A stretch of 64,000 nt of DNA. It comes from Natrialba aegyptia DSM 13077. GTDB lineage: Archaea > Halobacteriota > Halobacteria > Halobacteriales > Natrialbaceae. The position numbers were made by a program, and so were the translations under genes. The stretch lies in the NCBI RefSeq assembly GCF_000337535.1, contig NZ_AOIP01000031.1, positions 318,703-382,702 on the forward strand. The letters run 5' to 3'. The notes under the pieces are model-generated. The model did not search any database. It was not told where the DNA came from and saw only the letters and a list, made by a program, of their open reading frames with translations. Positions 34,667 to 42,889 of this stretch are shown here, piece after piece (position 1 is the stretch's first letter; the number at the start of each line of letters is the position of its first letter).

Positions 34667-35152
34667 TCACAGAACGACAACCGCGATGAGAAAGCCACAG
34701 AGAATCGACACCGTCAACAACACCTGGATCGCCGTCGAGGCCAGAATACCGACTGTCGCGTAGATCGCTGATTGCGTGCTCCGGTCTAGATCCCCGACTC
34801 GCAGATACTCCACGGCGAAGACAGTACCGAATAACCCGAGCAGTAAGCCGAGCGGACCAGTCACAACCATCAACACGACCCCGACCACAGCAGCGAGCCC
34901 GGTCGTCACCCAGGAGGCACCGCCCGCTCGCGCTGCGATCGACCCCGCAAAGAGTTCGACAAACAGCGTCACCAGTCCAAGGATCGTGAGGACGGCAAGC
35001 GCAATCGGTCCCGGCGCTGTGAATCCGGAGAGCCACCAGTAGAGATACACGCCAGACAGTGAGAGCGCCCCTCCCGGGACGAGCGGCATCACCGTTCCAA
35101 GGACACCGCCGAGGAGCACCGCGACCGCAAGCACGAGTCCCGCATCTACCAT
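34667..35152 (-). CDS. DUF456-family membrane protein
   Basis: 161 aa with about five hydrophobic helices. The pattern VMPLVPGGALSLSGVYLYWW and a Gly-rich loop KSSGGS-equivalent (GSIAARAGGASWVTTGLAAV) is that of DUF456 proteins found in bacteria and haloarchaea. Function unknown. The ATG at 35152 is preferred; the open frame further upstream overlaps the divergent SDR gene and is not coding. Confidence 0.85.
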   Translation of the reverse strand: MVDAGLVLAVAVLLGGVLGTVMPLVPGGALSLSGVYLYWWLSGFTAPGPIALAVLTILGLVTLFVELFAGSIAARAGGASWVTTGLAAVVGVVLMVVTGPLGLLLGLFGTVFAVEYLRVGDLDRSTQSAIYATVGILASTAIQVLLTVSILCGFLIAVVVL

Positions 35153-35230
35153 ACGACACCCAACGGCAGCGAACGGCAAAGCCGTACCGCCATCAGTACT
35201 GTTACGGTTGCCGCGTGACCATCTCGTGAC

Positions 35231-35986
35231 ATGACAGCACAGACGGCCGATCCGCGCGGCGCGATCATCATCGGTGCCTCCTCCGGTATCGGTGCCGCCC
35301 TCGCGCGTGAACTCGCCGCCGACGGCTACGAAATCGGGCTGGCCGCACGACGGACGGACCGCCTCAAAGACCTCGGCGCGTCGCTCCCGACGAAAGCGTA
35401 CGTCGCAACGATGGACGTCACAGAACCGGACGCTGCCCGCGACCGGTTTCGGTCGCTTGCCGACGCGATGAACTCGGTCGATCTCGTCGTCATCAGCGCC
35501 GGAGTTGGCGATACGAATTACGACCTCGACTGGGAAACCGAACGCCGGACGATCGATGTCAACGTACGCGGGTTCACCGCGCTCGCGACGGCCGCGATGG
35601 ACCATTTCGAGCGCCGGTCGCCCACTCCGGGCGACTCGGACGGCCATCTCGTCGGCATTTCCTCCGTCGCCGCTCACTTCGGTAACGGTGGGACACAGGC
35701 CTATAACGCCTCGAAAGCGTACGTCTCGCGCTATCTCGAGGGGTTGCGAAGCCGACAGGCCGGTGCCGACACGAACGTGACGATCACGACTATCGAACCC
35801 GGGTTCGTCGACACTGAACTCTCTTACGGCTCGTTCTGGCAGAGTTCACCGGAGACGGCGGCGAGTCAAATCGCGGCTGCGATCCGTGCCGAGCGCGAGC
35901 ACGCCTACGTGACGCGCCGCTGGCGGCTGGTCGCGTGGGCGTTACGGGCCCTCCCCGAATCGGTGCTCAGACGACTGTTCGCCTGA
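35231..35986 (+). CDS. Short-chain dehydrogenase/reductase
   Basis: 251 aa, classical SDR. The cofactor motif is IIIGASSGIGAALARELA (about 13-30), with ARRTDR after beta-2 suggesting NADP preference. ISAGVG follows beta-4, the catalytic Ser is in VGISSVAA, and YNASKAYVSRYLEG holds the Tyr-x-x-x-Lys pair. Substrate unknown. It runs convergently with tmcA, with 4 bp between the stops. Confidence 0.9.
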   Translation: MTAQTADPRGAIIIGASSGIGAALARELAADGYEIGLAARRTDRLKDLGASLPTKAYVATMDVTEPDAARDRFRSLADAMNSVDLVVISAGVGDTNYDLDWETERRTIDVNVRGFTALATAAMDHFERRSPTPGDSDGHLVGISSVAAHFGNGGTQAYNASKAYVSRYLEGLRSRQAGADTNVTITTIEPGFVDTELSYGSFWQSSPETAASQIAAAIRAEREHAYVTRRWRLVAWALRALPESVLRRLFA

Positions 35987-35990
35987 GTCG

Positions 35991-38309
35991 CTACTCGGTA
36001 GTGAACCGATCTCGGACCTCCAGCGCCGCCGCCGATCCGTATTCGTCCACCAGCGGCTGGAACGCCTCGCCGAGTGCCCGCATGCACTGCCCCGCTGAGT
36101 GGAACTCGAGCCGATCCGCAACCGTCGCCCAATCCGTTCCCTGAAGCACCCGCAAGACGAGCAGCCGCTCTTCGCGCGCGGAGAGATCGACAGCGTCCGG
36201 CTTCGTGAGGAAGTACCGACCCGCGAGTTCACGGAAGGGACCGGGATCGACATCGAACAGGCCGGGGCCGTAGGCCGCCCCGGCGACGATCCGCCACTCG
36301 TGATCGCTGAACTCGAGCGGCGGCGCGGCCTCGTCGGGGGTGCTCCGCAGTACTTCGCGGGCCACGTCGGGGTCCAAATCCGCGAGTGAATCGGTACAGA
36401 GCGCGGGGAATCGGCGGGCGAATCGCTCGGCGTGGCGGTCGTAAAGTGCACGGCCTGCGTCGCTCGTCGGATCGAGCATGAGCGCCGAGTACTCCCCGCT
36501 CGCGTCGTTGCGCGTCGTCGAGACGTGCAGTGTTCGAAAGCCGTTCTCGCGCCAGAACGACAGCAGGCCCGGCGTCGCGCCGAAGCCGGTGCCGAGCCAG
36601 TCAACGGTCGAACCGAACTCGCCGCGCACGCGTTCGAGCAGGCGCGATCCGAGGCCGCGAGCGCGCACCTCGTGGTGGGTCGCGATACGAACGACGCGCA
36701 CGCCGGCCGGTTCGCCGGCCGCTTCGTCGCGAAGTTGGCTCGTGAGCACGTCCGGGAGCATGTTCCCGCGGATGCGCCCGCCCTCGTACACCATCGCTCG
36801 CGCCTCGGCGTCGAGGTCTCCCTCGCGGGCGAGCAGCGCGACGCTTACGACGTGGCCGCCGTGAACCAGCGCGCGGGCCTCGAGATTCGGCGCATCGAGC
36901 AGTCTGGCCAGGTCGTTCGGCTCGGTGCGGTAGTGGGCCAGGACGAGGAGTCCGAAGGCCTCCCGGAGCAAGCGTTCGTCTGCGAGCAGCTCGTCGGGGT
37001 CGAGCCGACGATACTCGACAGAATCAGGGGTCGCGTCGGCGACGAGCGGAGCCACGGGCGGCCGAGCGTCGAGCAGTAGCGCGCGGAAGGCCCACACCTC
37101 GACCGGATCGCCCGCTGCGTAGCGGATCGGGTCGGTAAGCGTCCGCTCGGTCACGTCGTGGTCGCTCTCGGCAAGGCGGTCGCGAAACCGCACGGAAAAG
37201 CCCCGCCCCGCCCCCTCGTAGCCGTGGATCGTCGTCGCGAACGCGATGCGGTCGGCGGCGAGGAACGACTCGAGCGTCGATACCGGAAGCGCGGCGGCTT
37301 CGTCGACGATGACGACGTCCGCCGCCTCGCACTCGCTCGCCGCAGCGGACGGGTCACGGAATCGGACGCGCCCGCCTGAACTCGTCTCGATCTCGCGAGG
37401 GACGCCCTGAGAATCCGCAGCGACGGACGCCTCGGCGTCGAGTTCAGCGACGAGTTCGTCGGCGCGGTCGAACAGTTCGGTCGCGTTAGCAACTGACGGC
37501 GCGGTGACGAGTACCGATTCACCTGCAAGCGCGAAGCAGCCGGCGGCCAGTCCCGCGGCGCTCGATTTGCCGCGGCCGCGGTCGGCGTCGAGGACGACGG
37601 CTCGGCCGGGTTCGGCGAGCGATTCGAGGGCGGCGAGCCCCTCGACCTGGTCACCGGTGAGACAGGCCTCGTAGGCGGCCGCTGGAAACGCGGCGTCGGG
37701 TGGGATACCTGCGGCGGGCGCAGTGTCCGGGGTCGATAGGATCGGCGCGGGGTTCGTCAGGCCATTTGCGACGAGTTCGTCCTCGGCGAGCGCCGCAGGC
37801 TCGGCGCTGCCCGTGTCCCCGTCGTCACTGAACTCGACGACTGCAATGCCGCGGTGCTCCCGGATCGTCTCGACCAGTCGGCGTCTGAACCGGCCGGTCA
37901 CGTCGTCGATCGTGAAAGGCGGAACAGCCAGCGACTCGTCGAAGCCGTTTCGCCGATCGGACCACGTCTCGGCTGCAGGCGTGAGCAGGATCAGCAGACC
38001 GCCGCCGTCGACGGCACCGACGACCTGGCCGAGCGCATTCGGCTGCAGATCTTCGTGTGCGTCGACGATCACCACCTGCCGGGTCGTTCCGAGGAGTCTT
38101 CCCGCATGTGGCTGTTCGATCTGCTCGCAGCGAAGCCGATCCTCGGGGCCGACGAGCGTTGTGTCAGTGATGCCGACCGGCAGCGTCGAGAGGATCGCCT
38201 CGAGACAGGCATAGCCCCGCTCGCGGTCGCCGCCGAGGACGAGCGCCCGCCGCTCGTTCGTCTCCCGAGCCTCGCGGGAAAGTGAACTCGCGAGGGTGCC
38301 GACGTTCAT
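35991..38309 (-). CDS. tmcA: tRNA(Met) cytidine acetyltransferase
   Basis: 772 aa from ATG 38309. The longer frame upstream runs into the divergent L7Ae leader. Domains in order: an N-terminal DUF1726-type domain; a RecD-like helicase with Walker A LDADRGRGKSSAAGLAAG and Walker B VIVDEAAALP; a GNAT acetyltransferase core (VRIATHHEVRARGLGSRLLE); and a C-terminal tRNA-binding part. It makes N4-acetylcytidine using acetyl-CoA and ATP; archaeal members can act on many sites in rRNA and tRNA. Confidence 0.95.
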   Translation of the reverse strand: MNVGTLASSLSREARETNERRALVLGGDRERGYACLEAILSTLPVGITDTTLVGPEDRLRCEQIEQPHAGRLLGTTRQVVIVDAHEDLQPNALGQVVGAVDGGGLLILLTPAAETWSDRRNGFDESLAVPPFTIDDVTGRFRRRLVETIREHRGIAVVEFSDDGDTGSAEPAALAEDELVANGLTNPAPILSTPDTAPAAGIPPDAAFPAAAYEACLTGDQVEGLAALESLAEPGRAVVLDADRGRGKSSAAGLAAGCFALAGESVLVTAPSVANATELFDRADELVAELDAEASVAADSQGVPREIETSSGGRVRFRDPSAAASECEAADVVIVDEAAALPVSTLESFLAADRIAFATTIHGYEGAGRGFSVRFRDRLAESDHDVTERTLTDPIRYAAGDPVEVWAFRALLLDARPPVAPLVADATPDSVEYRRLDPDELLADERLLREAFGLLVLAHYRTEPNDLARLLDAPNLEARALVHGGHVVSVALLAREGDLDAEARAMVYEGGRIRGNMLPDVLTSQLRDEAAGEPAGVRVVRIATHHEVRARGLGSRLLERVRGEFGSTVDWLGTGFGATPGLLSFWRENGFRTLHVSTTRNDASGEYSALMLDPTSDAGRALYDRHAERFARRFPALCTDSLADLDPDVAREVLRSTPDEAAPPLEFSDHEWRIVAGAAYGPGLFDVDPGPFRELAGRYFLTKPDAVDLSAREERLLVLRVLQGTDWATVADRLEFHSAGQCMRALGEAFQPLVDEYGSAAALEVRDRFTTE

Positions 38310-38404
38310 ACTCGCGGTTAGGACGCGGACCCGTAATACTGTGTGACTTCGCGCCCGGGCCGACTGTGCGTCGAGGTCACAACCGCCCAGCGTTTTGAAC
38401 ACGC

Positions 38405-38410
38405 TTTTAA
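38405..38410 (+). promoter_or_regulatory. TATA box of the L7Ae operon
   Basis: TTTTAA within CGCTTTTAAGG. Transcription would start near 38434, giving an unusually long leader of about 190 nt before the L7Ae ATG. Confidence 0.5.
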
Positions 38411-38443
38411 GGGGGGCAACGCTACTGACGTAGTACACCCTAC

Positions 38444-38497
38444 GCGGGGTTGATGATGCTCCTAGCCTTACAGGACCTCCGCCGGGCATCGCCCGGC
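38444..38497 (+). promoter_or_regulatory. Candidate L7Ae-binding kink-turn and hairpin in the L7Ae leader
   Basis: A basal stem GCGGGG (38444-38449) with CCTCCGC (38476-38482), a 5' internal loop containing TGATGA (38451-38456), an upper stem TCCT/AGGA (38460-38463, 38472-38475) and a GGA on the opposite strand resemble a kink-turn of the box C/D type. A second perfect 7-bp hairpin, GCCGGGC/GCCCGGC, follows at 38481-38497 with a 3-nt loop; its first two bases overlap the basal stem. L7Ae is known to bind kink-turns, including in its own mRNA in other archaea. The assignment here rests on pairing by eye. Confidence 0.45.
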
Positions 38498-38622
38498 CTG
38501 GGGTCTGGTTTCCGGAGCCGGAGTCGATGCCGAAACCCAAAATCGAACCCGGGACCGGAGTTCGAACCGGATCCTCGAGGGCAGGGGAGCGCGAGCCCAC
38601 GCGTAGGAGAGGTGAACAACCA

Positions 38623-38985
38623 ATGTCAGTCTACGTCACAACCGACATCCCAGCCGACCTCGCAGATGACGCCCTTGAGGCGCTCGAGGTCGCACGAGAC
38701 ACGGGCCGAGTAAAGAAAGGAACCAACGAAACCACCAAGGCGATCGAGCGCGGCAACGCCGATCTCGTCTACGTCGCCGAGGACGTCTCCCCCGAAGAAA
38801 TCGTCATGCATCTCCCTGAACTCGCAGACGAGAAGGGTATTCCTGTCGTCTTCATCGAGACGCAGGACGACGTCGGCCACGCTGCCGGTCTCGAGGTCGG
38901 CTCGGCCGCCGCAGCGATCGTCGACACGGGCGAGGCCGAAGGCGACGTCGAAGACATCGCCGACAAGGTCGAGGACCTCGACTGA
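38623..38985 (+). CDS. rpl7ae: 50S ribosomal protein L7Ae
   Basis: 120 aa. The start is ATG 38623 after AGGAGAGGTG, a strong Shine-Dalgarno. L7Ae signature: [20 protein letters not shown], then [19 protein letters not shown]. It binds kink-turns in 23S rRNA, box C/D and H/ACA guide RNAs and RNase P. First gene of the L7Ae-S28e-L24e-Ndk operon. In-frame sequence upstream of 38623 belongs to the folded leader, not the protein. Confidence 0.97.
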   Translation: MSVYVTTDIPADLADDALEALEVARDTGRVKKGTNETTKAIERGNADLVYVAEDVSPEEIVMHLPELADEKGIPVVFIETQDDVGHAAGLEVGSAAAAIVDTGEAEGDVEDIADKVEDLD

Positions 38986-38996
38986 GGTGATCAGAG

Positions 38997-39221
38997 ATGA
39001 GTGCTGAAGAGGAAGAAAGCGGCTCCACGCCCGCCGAGGTCATCGAGATCGTCGGCAAGACCGGCATGCACGGTGAAGCCATGCAGGTCAAGTGCCGGAT
39101 CAAGGAGGGCGAGAACCAGGGACGCATCATTACCCGTAACTGTCTCGGGCCGGTCCGCGAAGGGGACGTGCTCCAACTTCGCGAGACCGCCCGCGAGGCG
39201 GACTCCATCGGAGGACAGTAA
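38997..39221 (+). CDS. rps28e: 30S ribosomal protein S28e
   Basis: 74 aa. Family pattern [20 protein letters not shown], then [20 protein letters not shown], ending READSIGG. Small OB-fold protein near the mRNA exit. Between L7Ae and L24e, with 11-bp and 3-bp gaps. Confidence 0.97.
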   Translation: MSAEEEESGSTPAEVIEIVGKTGMHGEAMQVKCRIKEGENQGRIITRNCLGPVREGDVLQLRETAREADSIGGQ

Positions 39222-39224
39222 CCA

Positions 39225-39590
39225 ATGGTCGAGAAACGAACCTGCGACTACACAGGCGAAGAAATCGAACCCGGCACGGGCATCATGTACGTCAAGACCG
39301 ACGGCACCGTGCTCCACTTCGTCGACTCGAAGGCAGAGAAGAACTACAAACTCGGTCGCGAACCGCGCGATCTCGAGTGGACCGAGGAAGGTCGTGCCGG
39401 TAAGGGCCCGGCCGACGCCGACACGCCCGCCGGCGAGGAGGCCGACCAGGACGAAGTCGTCGAAGCCAGCGAAGACGAGGACCTCGAGACCGAGTCCGAA
39501 GTCGCCGAGGATGACGAAGCGGACGTTCCCGCCGGGGACGAAACCGTCGACGAGACCGAAGCTGACGAAGCCGAGGAGAGTGAAGCCTGA
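39225..39590 (+). CDS. rpl24e: 50S ribosomal protein L24e with long acidic tail
   Basis: 121 aa. Residues 1-58 are a normal archaeal L24e (CDYTGEEIEPGTGIMYVKTD, FVDSKAEKNYKLGREPRDLE), with only one Cys of the usual zinc set visible. Residues 60-121 form a disordered Glu/Asp/Ala extension that roughly doubles the length of the protein. Acidic tails are common in haloarchaea, but this one is very long for a ribosomal protein that normally sits on rRNA. Overlaps ndk by one base. Confidence 0.93.
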   Translation: MVEKRTCDYTGEEIEPGTGIMYVKTDGTVLHFVDSKAEKNYKLGREPRDLEWTEEGRAGKGPADADTPAGEEADQDEVVEASEDEDLETESEVAEDDEADVPAGDETVDETEADEAEESEA

Positions 39591-40054
39591 TGGGCGACCA
39601 CGAACGCACCTTCGTGATGGTCAAGCCCGACGCCTTCGCGCGCGGACTCGTGGGCGAGGTCATCTCTCGACTCGAGGACCGCGGGCTGAAGCTCGTCGGT
39701 ATCAAGGTCGAAAACATGCCTCGCGACCGGGCGGAAGAACACTACAGCGAACACGAAGACAAACCGTTCTACGACGACCTCGTCGACTTTATTACCGGCG
39801 GTCCGGTCGTCCCGATGGTCTGGGAAGGCCAGGACGCAACCCGACAGGTCCGCCAGATGATCGGCGAAACCGACCCGCTCGAAGCCGCGCCGGGAACGAT
39901 TCGTGGCGACTACGCACTCGACCTCGGCCGCAACGTCGTCCACGCGGCCGACCACGAGGACGAGGGCGCAAACGAACGCGAGATTTCGATCCACTTCGAC
40001 GACGCCGAACTGATCGACTACGATCAGCACGACGCTACGTGGCTCTACGAATAA
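39590..40054 (+). CDS. ndk: Nucleoside diphosphate kinase
   Basis: 154 aa. Start ERTFVMVKPDAFARGLVGEV, the catalytic His in GRNVVHAAD (about 115-123), and the EISIHFDD C-terminus. It transfers phosphate from ATP to NDPs via a phospho-His. Cotranscribed with ribosomal genes in haloarchaea. Confidence 0.96.
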   Translation: MGDHERTFVMVKPDAFARGLVGEVISRLEDRGLKLVGIKVENMPRDRAEEHYSEHEDKPFYDDLVDFITGGPVVPMVWEGQDATRQVRQMIGETDPLEAAPGTIRGDYALDLGRNVVHAADHEDEGANEREISIHFDDAELIDYDQHDATWLYE

Positions 40055-40349
40055 CGACGACGGCGACCCGTTCGAGTTCAGACGCAGTTTCAGAACTCGG
40101 CTGATTTTCGCGGCAACGCGGGTCCTTCGTCGATCAGGAACTATCAACGATCAACGCTGGTGAACATAGCCATCGGATCCGGGTTATGAGTCTAGCGGTC
40201 ACCTGCGGGGGAAAGAGCGGTTCTACTCGGGGCGTTCGAACAGGAATTTAGTCCAACGTATGGTACAGGTAGACGTAACATCTAATGTGCCGGCTGCAGT
40301 ATAGGCTCGTGGTGGTTTCGAATGGTAATATACGGTAGGTGGTCTGTGG

Positions 40350-40730
40350 ATGCGTGAAACGAAGCGGGAGTCGACACAACGGGCGGTCGAAGCGACGCCA
40401 TCGCTCGACCGCGTGTTCGACCTGCTGTCAAACCGGCGGCGGCGATACGCGCTGTATACGCTGTACGAGCAGTCGGACGATGTCGCAACGATCGACGAAC
40501 TAACGGATTGCATCTGTGCGTTCGACCGACAGTTCGCACCGTCGGAGACGACAGCCACCGATGACTTGCAACAGCTCGTTCGAACAGAGCTGCAACACGT
40601 CCACCTTCCAAAGCTAGAGGATGCAGGTGTCCTTGAACAGGACCAGCGTACCGAGACGGTTCGTTACTGGTCTCAACCCACGTTGGAGGAGTGGCTCGAA
40701 CACGCGTATCACAAAGAACAGCGATCGTAG
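40350..40730 (+). CDS. DUF7344-type winged-helix protein
   Basis: 126 aa. The core SLDRVFDLLSNRRRRYALYT, then a helix pair (ATIDELTDCI) and HVHLPKLEDAGVLEQDQRTE, is the haloarchaeal winged-helix module seen in many small regulators. It starts after 295 bp of non-coding DNA; a TATA-like GGTAATATAC (about 40323-40332) lies close upstream. Target unknown. The family label is from memory. Confidence 0.8.
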   Translation: MRETKRESTQRAVEATPSLDRVFDLLSNRRRRYALYTLYEQSDDVATIDELTDCICAFDRQFAPSETTATDDLQQLVRTELQHVHLPKLEDAGVLEQDQRTETVRYWSQPTLEEWLEHAYHKEQRS

Positions 40731-40924
40731 TTGCGGGCGGCCTCACCCGGGAGATCCAGCGCCAGCACTGAACCGCTGAACGCTGCTGAAAGTTTTAACA
40801 CGATACTCGGTGTCAACGCAACTGGACTCGGACGCAACAGTACGCGGACGAGAACTGTGCGCTATGATACCCCCTCATTCCGGTACGCGTTGGAATGAAC
40901 TGCTATCATACACAGGTGTTATCC

Positions 40925-41527
40925 ATGACTGATCACGAACTCCCCCCACTACCGTACGATTACGATGCACTGGAACCGTCGATTTCCGAGCAGGTCCTCA
41001 CCTGGCACCACGACACGCACCACCAGGGTTACGTCAACGGCCTGAATTCGGCGGAAGAAGAACTCGAACAGAACCGCGAGGACGGCGATTTCGAGTCGAC
41101 GCCCGCAGCGATGGAGAACGTGACCCACAACGGCTGTGGGCATTATCTGCACACGCTGTTCTGGGAGAACATGTCCCCGAATGGCGGTGGCGAGCCGGAA
41201 GGCGATCTCGCCACCCGCATCGAAGAGGACTTCGGGTCCTACGAAGCCTGGAAGGGCGAGTTCGAAGCCGCCGCGGGCGCTGCCGGCGGCTGGGCGCTAC
41301 TGGTGTACGATCCGGTTGCGAAGCAACTGCGCAACCTGAAAGTCGATCGCCACGACCTCCACGCGCTCTGGGGTTCCCATCCGATCCTTGCACTGGACGT
41401 CTGGGAACACTCCTACTACTACGATTACGGTCCGGACCGTGGCAGTTTCATCGACGCGTTCTTCGACGTCATCAACTGGGAGTCGGTCGAAGACGAGTAT
41501 CAGACGTGTCTTGATCAGTTCGAATAA
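40925..41527 (+). CDS. sod: Superoxide dismutase (Mn/Fe family)
   Basis: 200 aa from ATG 40925 (MTDHELPPLPYDYDALEPSI), preferred over the upstream ATG 40895. Metal ligands: His in LTWHHDTHHQGYV, His in GCGHYLHTLFWENM, and Asp and His in LALDVWEHSYYYDYG. Typical of the haloarchaeal Mn enzyme. It disproportionates superoxide in the cytoplasm. Confidence 0.96.
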   Translation: MTDHELPPLPYDYDALEPSISEQVLTWHHDTHHQGYVNGLNSAEEELEQNREDGDFESTPAAMENVTHNGCGHYLHTLFWENMSPNGGGEPEGDLATRIEEDFGSYEAWKGEFEAAAGAAGGWALLVYDPVAKQLRNLKVDRHDLHALWGSHPILALDVWEHSYYYDYGPDRGSFIDAFFDVINWESVEDEYQTCLDQFE

Positions 41528-41691
41528 TCGCTGAACCGCCCAGCGACGGCGACGATTCCGACTTCTTTCGGCGACGTGACCCAGCGGTAGTCCGCTGTTT
41601 CGGCGCGAACTGGAGCCGGCCGGGTCAGGCCATGCAAGCGTAGTCCGAGAGCGAACGATTTAGGCGTCCGAGCGCGGTACCTTCGAGTATC

Positions 41692-41964
41692 ATGCCCGTT
41701 TCGAAATCCGAGTTCGACAGCCTCCCTCCGTGTGACTTCTACACCCCCGCGGAACTGCTCGAAGCGGACCAGATGTACACCGTCTACGAAATCGCCCGCA
41801 TGCTCCAGGGGCTCGAACCCGACGCGGAGATCGAACAGGAGACCGAATCCATCCTGCTCGACTGGGCCATCCCGTGGATCATGACCAACGCGTCCGAACT
41901 CGTGGTCGCCGAGCCCCGAAGCGACGACGAACCCGGCTACTACGGGCTGAAAACGGACGAGTAG
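41692..41964 (+). CDS. DUF5827-like small haloarchaeal protein
   Basis: 90 aa, acidic: FDSLPPCDFYTPAELLEADQ, MYTVYEIARMLQGLEPDAEI, WAIPWIMTNASELVVAEPRS. It is a conserved helical protein of haloarchaea with no known function. The next gene starts directly at its stop codon (41964/41965), so the two form an operon. Confidence 0.8.
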   Translation: MPVSKSEFDSLPPCDFYTPAELLEADQMYTVYEIARMLQGLEPDAEIEQETESILLDWAIPWIMTNASELVVAEPRSDDEPGYYGLKTDE

Positions 41965-42804
41965 ATGATTCTCCTCGTCGTCGGGACCGACCGGGTCGAC
42001 GCCGGCAAGACCACGTTCTCGGTCGGCCTGCTCGAACGAACCGGTGTCCGCGGCTACAAACCGCGCGCCGGCAACGACTTCTGGTTCGACCACGACGACT
42101 GTCGGCGCGCACTCGCCGAGGGTCGACTCTACGGCAAGGACGCGTATCGACTCGCAAGGGCGGAGGAACGCGGTCGCACGCCCGAACGGCTCAATCCAGT
42201 CCACCGCCTCTGGCGACCGACGCCCGGCGGCGGAACCGGGCTCTTCGGCCAGCGCGACCGCGAGTTCATCGTCGACCGTCTCGGACGGGGTGAGGACGCG
42301 ACGTTCGTGCGCAACGCAACCGCCGACGTGCCGCCGGCGGTCGTCGAGGCGCTGCCGCTTGAGGATGCGATTCCCGTCGAGAGCGTCGACGAGTTCAACG
42401 ACCTCGCCGAACGGCGCTACGTCCCGGCGTTCGCCGAACTCGCGGACGAACTCGAGGCCGCGGAGGTCGCCGTCGTCGAGTCTTACAGCGACATCGCCCA
42501 GCCGCTGCAGTCGCTCGATCCGGCGGCGGTCACCGCGGTTGCGGCCGTCGAACCGGGTCGCGCGCGGATCTACCCGGGCGATCGGTACTGTCGCGCCTGC
42601 GAAATAGCGAGTTCGAGTCCGAGAGACGGCGCGCTCGAAAAGCGGGTGCCGGACGTCCTCGAGTATCTCGACCCGATCGACCGGGTGCGACTCCCGCCGC
42701 TCGGGAGCGACGACCGGCGCGATCCTGCCCGAATCGAGGACGCGTACGCGGCGGCCTACGACGCGTTGCTCGCTGCGGCTCGGCGCGCGGGAACGCCGGA
42801 CTAA
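41965..42804 (+). CDS. P-loop ATPase related to dethiobiotin synthetase
   Basis: 279 aa. The N-terminal P-loop is MILLVVGTDRVDAGKTTFSV (GTD....AGKTT, as in BioD-type and MinD-like enzymes). A FVRNATADVP segment and the C-terminal YCRACEIASSS with two Cys are notable. No BioD substrate motifs are obvious and no biotin genes are near, so the substrate is unknown. Coupled to the DUF5827-like gene. Confidence 0.8.
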   Translation: MILLVVGTDRVDAGKTTFSVGLLERTGVRGYKPRAGNDFWFDHDDCRRALAEGRLYGKDAYRLARAEERGRTPERLNPVHRLWRPTPGGGTGLFGQRDREFIVDRLGRGEDATFVRNATADVPPAVVEALPLEDAIPVESVDEFNDLAERRYVPAFAELADELEAAEVAVVESYSDIAQPLQSLDPAAVTAVAAVEPGRARIYPGDRYCRACEIASSSPRDGALEKRVPDVLEYLDPIDRVRLPPLGSDDRRDPARIEDAYAAAYDALLAAARRAGTPD

Positions 42805-42858
42805 GCGACTGCACCGTCCCGTTCGCTCGCCTACTGATGTCGAGGAAGCGAACGATGC

Positions 42859-42877
42859 GCTTAAAACCACGCAGTGG
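42859..42877 (+). promoter_or_regulatory. TATA box and palindrome upstream of the thiB-like gene
   Basis: A GCTTAAAA box (42859-42866) is followed at once by CCACGCAGTGG (42867-42877), a CCAC/GTGG inverted repeat around GCA, placed between box and start (ATG 42890). The position suits a repressor site. The thiamine-type regulator at 25869-26792 is a candidate to bind it, but that is inference. Confidence 0.4.
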
Positions 42878-42889
42878 AACAACCAGGTA

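Noticed and set aside
34667..35677. 336-residue version of the DUF456 protein
   Set aside because: The first 175 codons lie antisense to the SDR gene; ATG 35152 gives the normal family length.
38444..38482. Box C/D guide RNA in the L7Ae leader
   Set aside because: A C-box-like TGATGA exists but no D box (CTGA) follows at suitable distance, so an mRNA kink-turn is more likely.
38310..38600. N-terminal extension of tmcA to 38600
   Set aside because: It would read through the divergent L7Ae promoter and leader; residues before Met 38309 have no acidic bias or family match.
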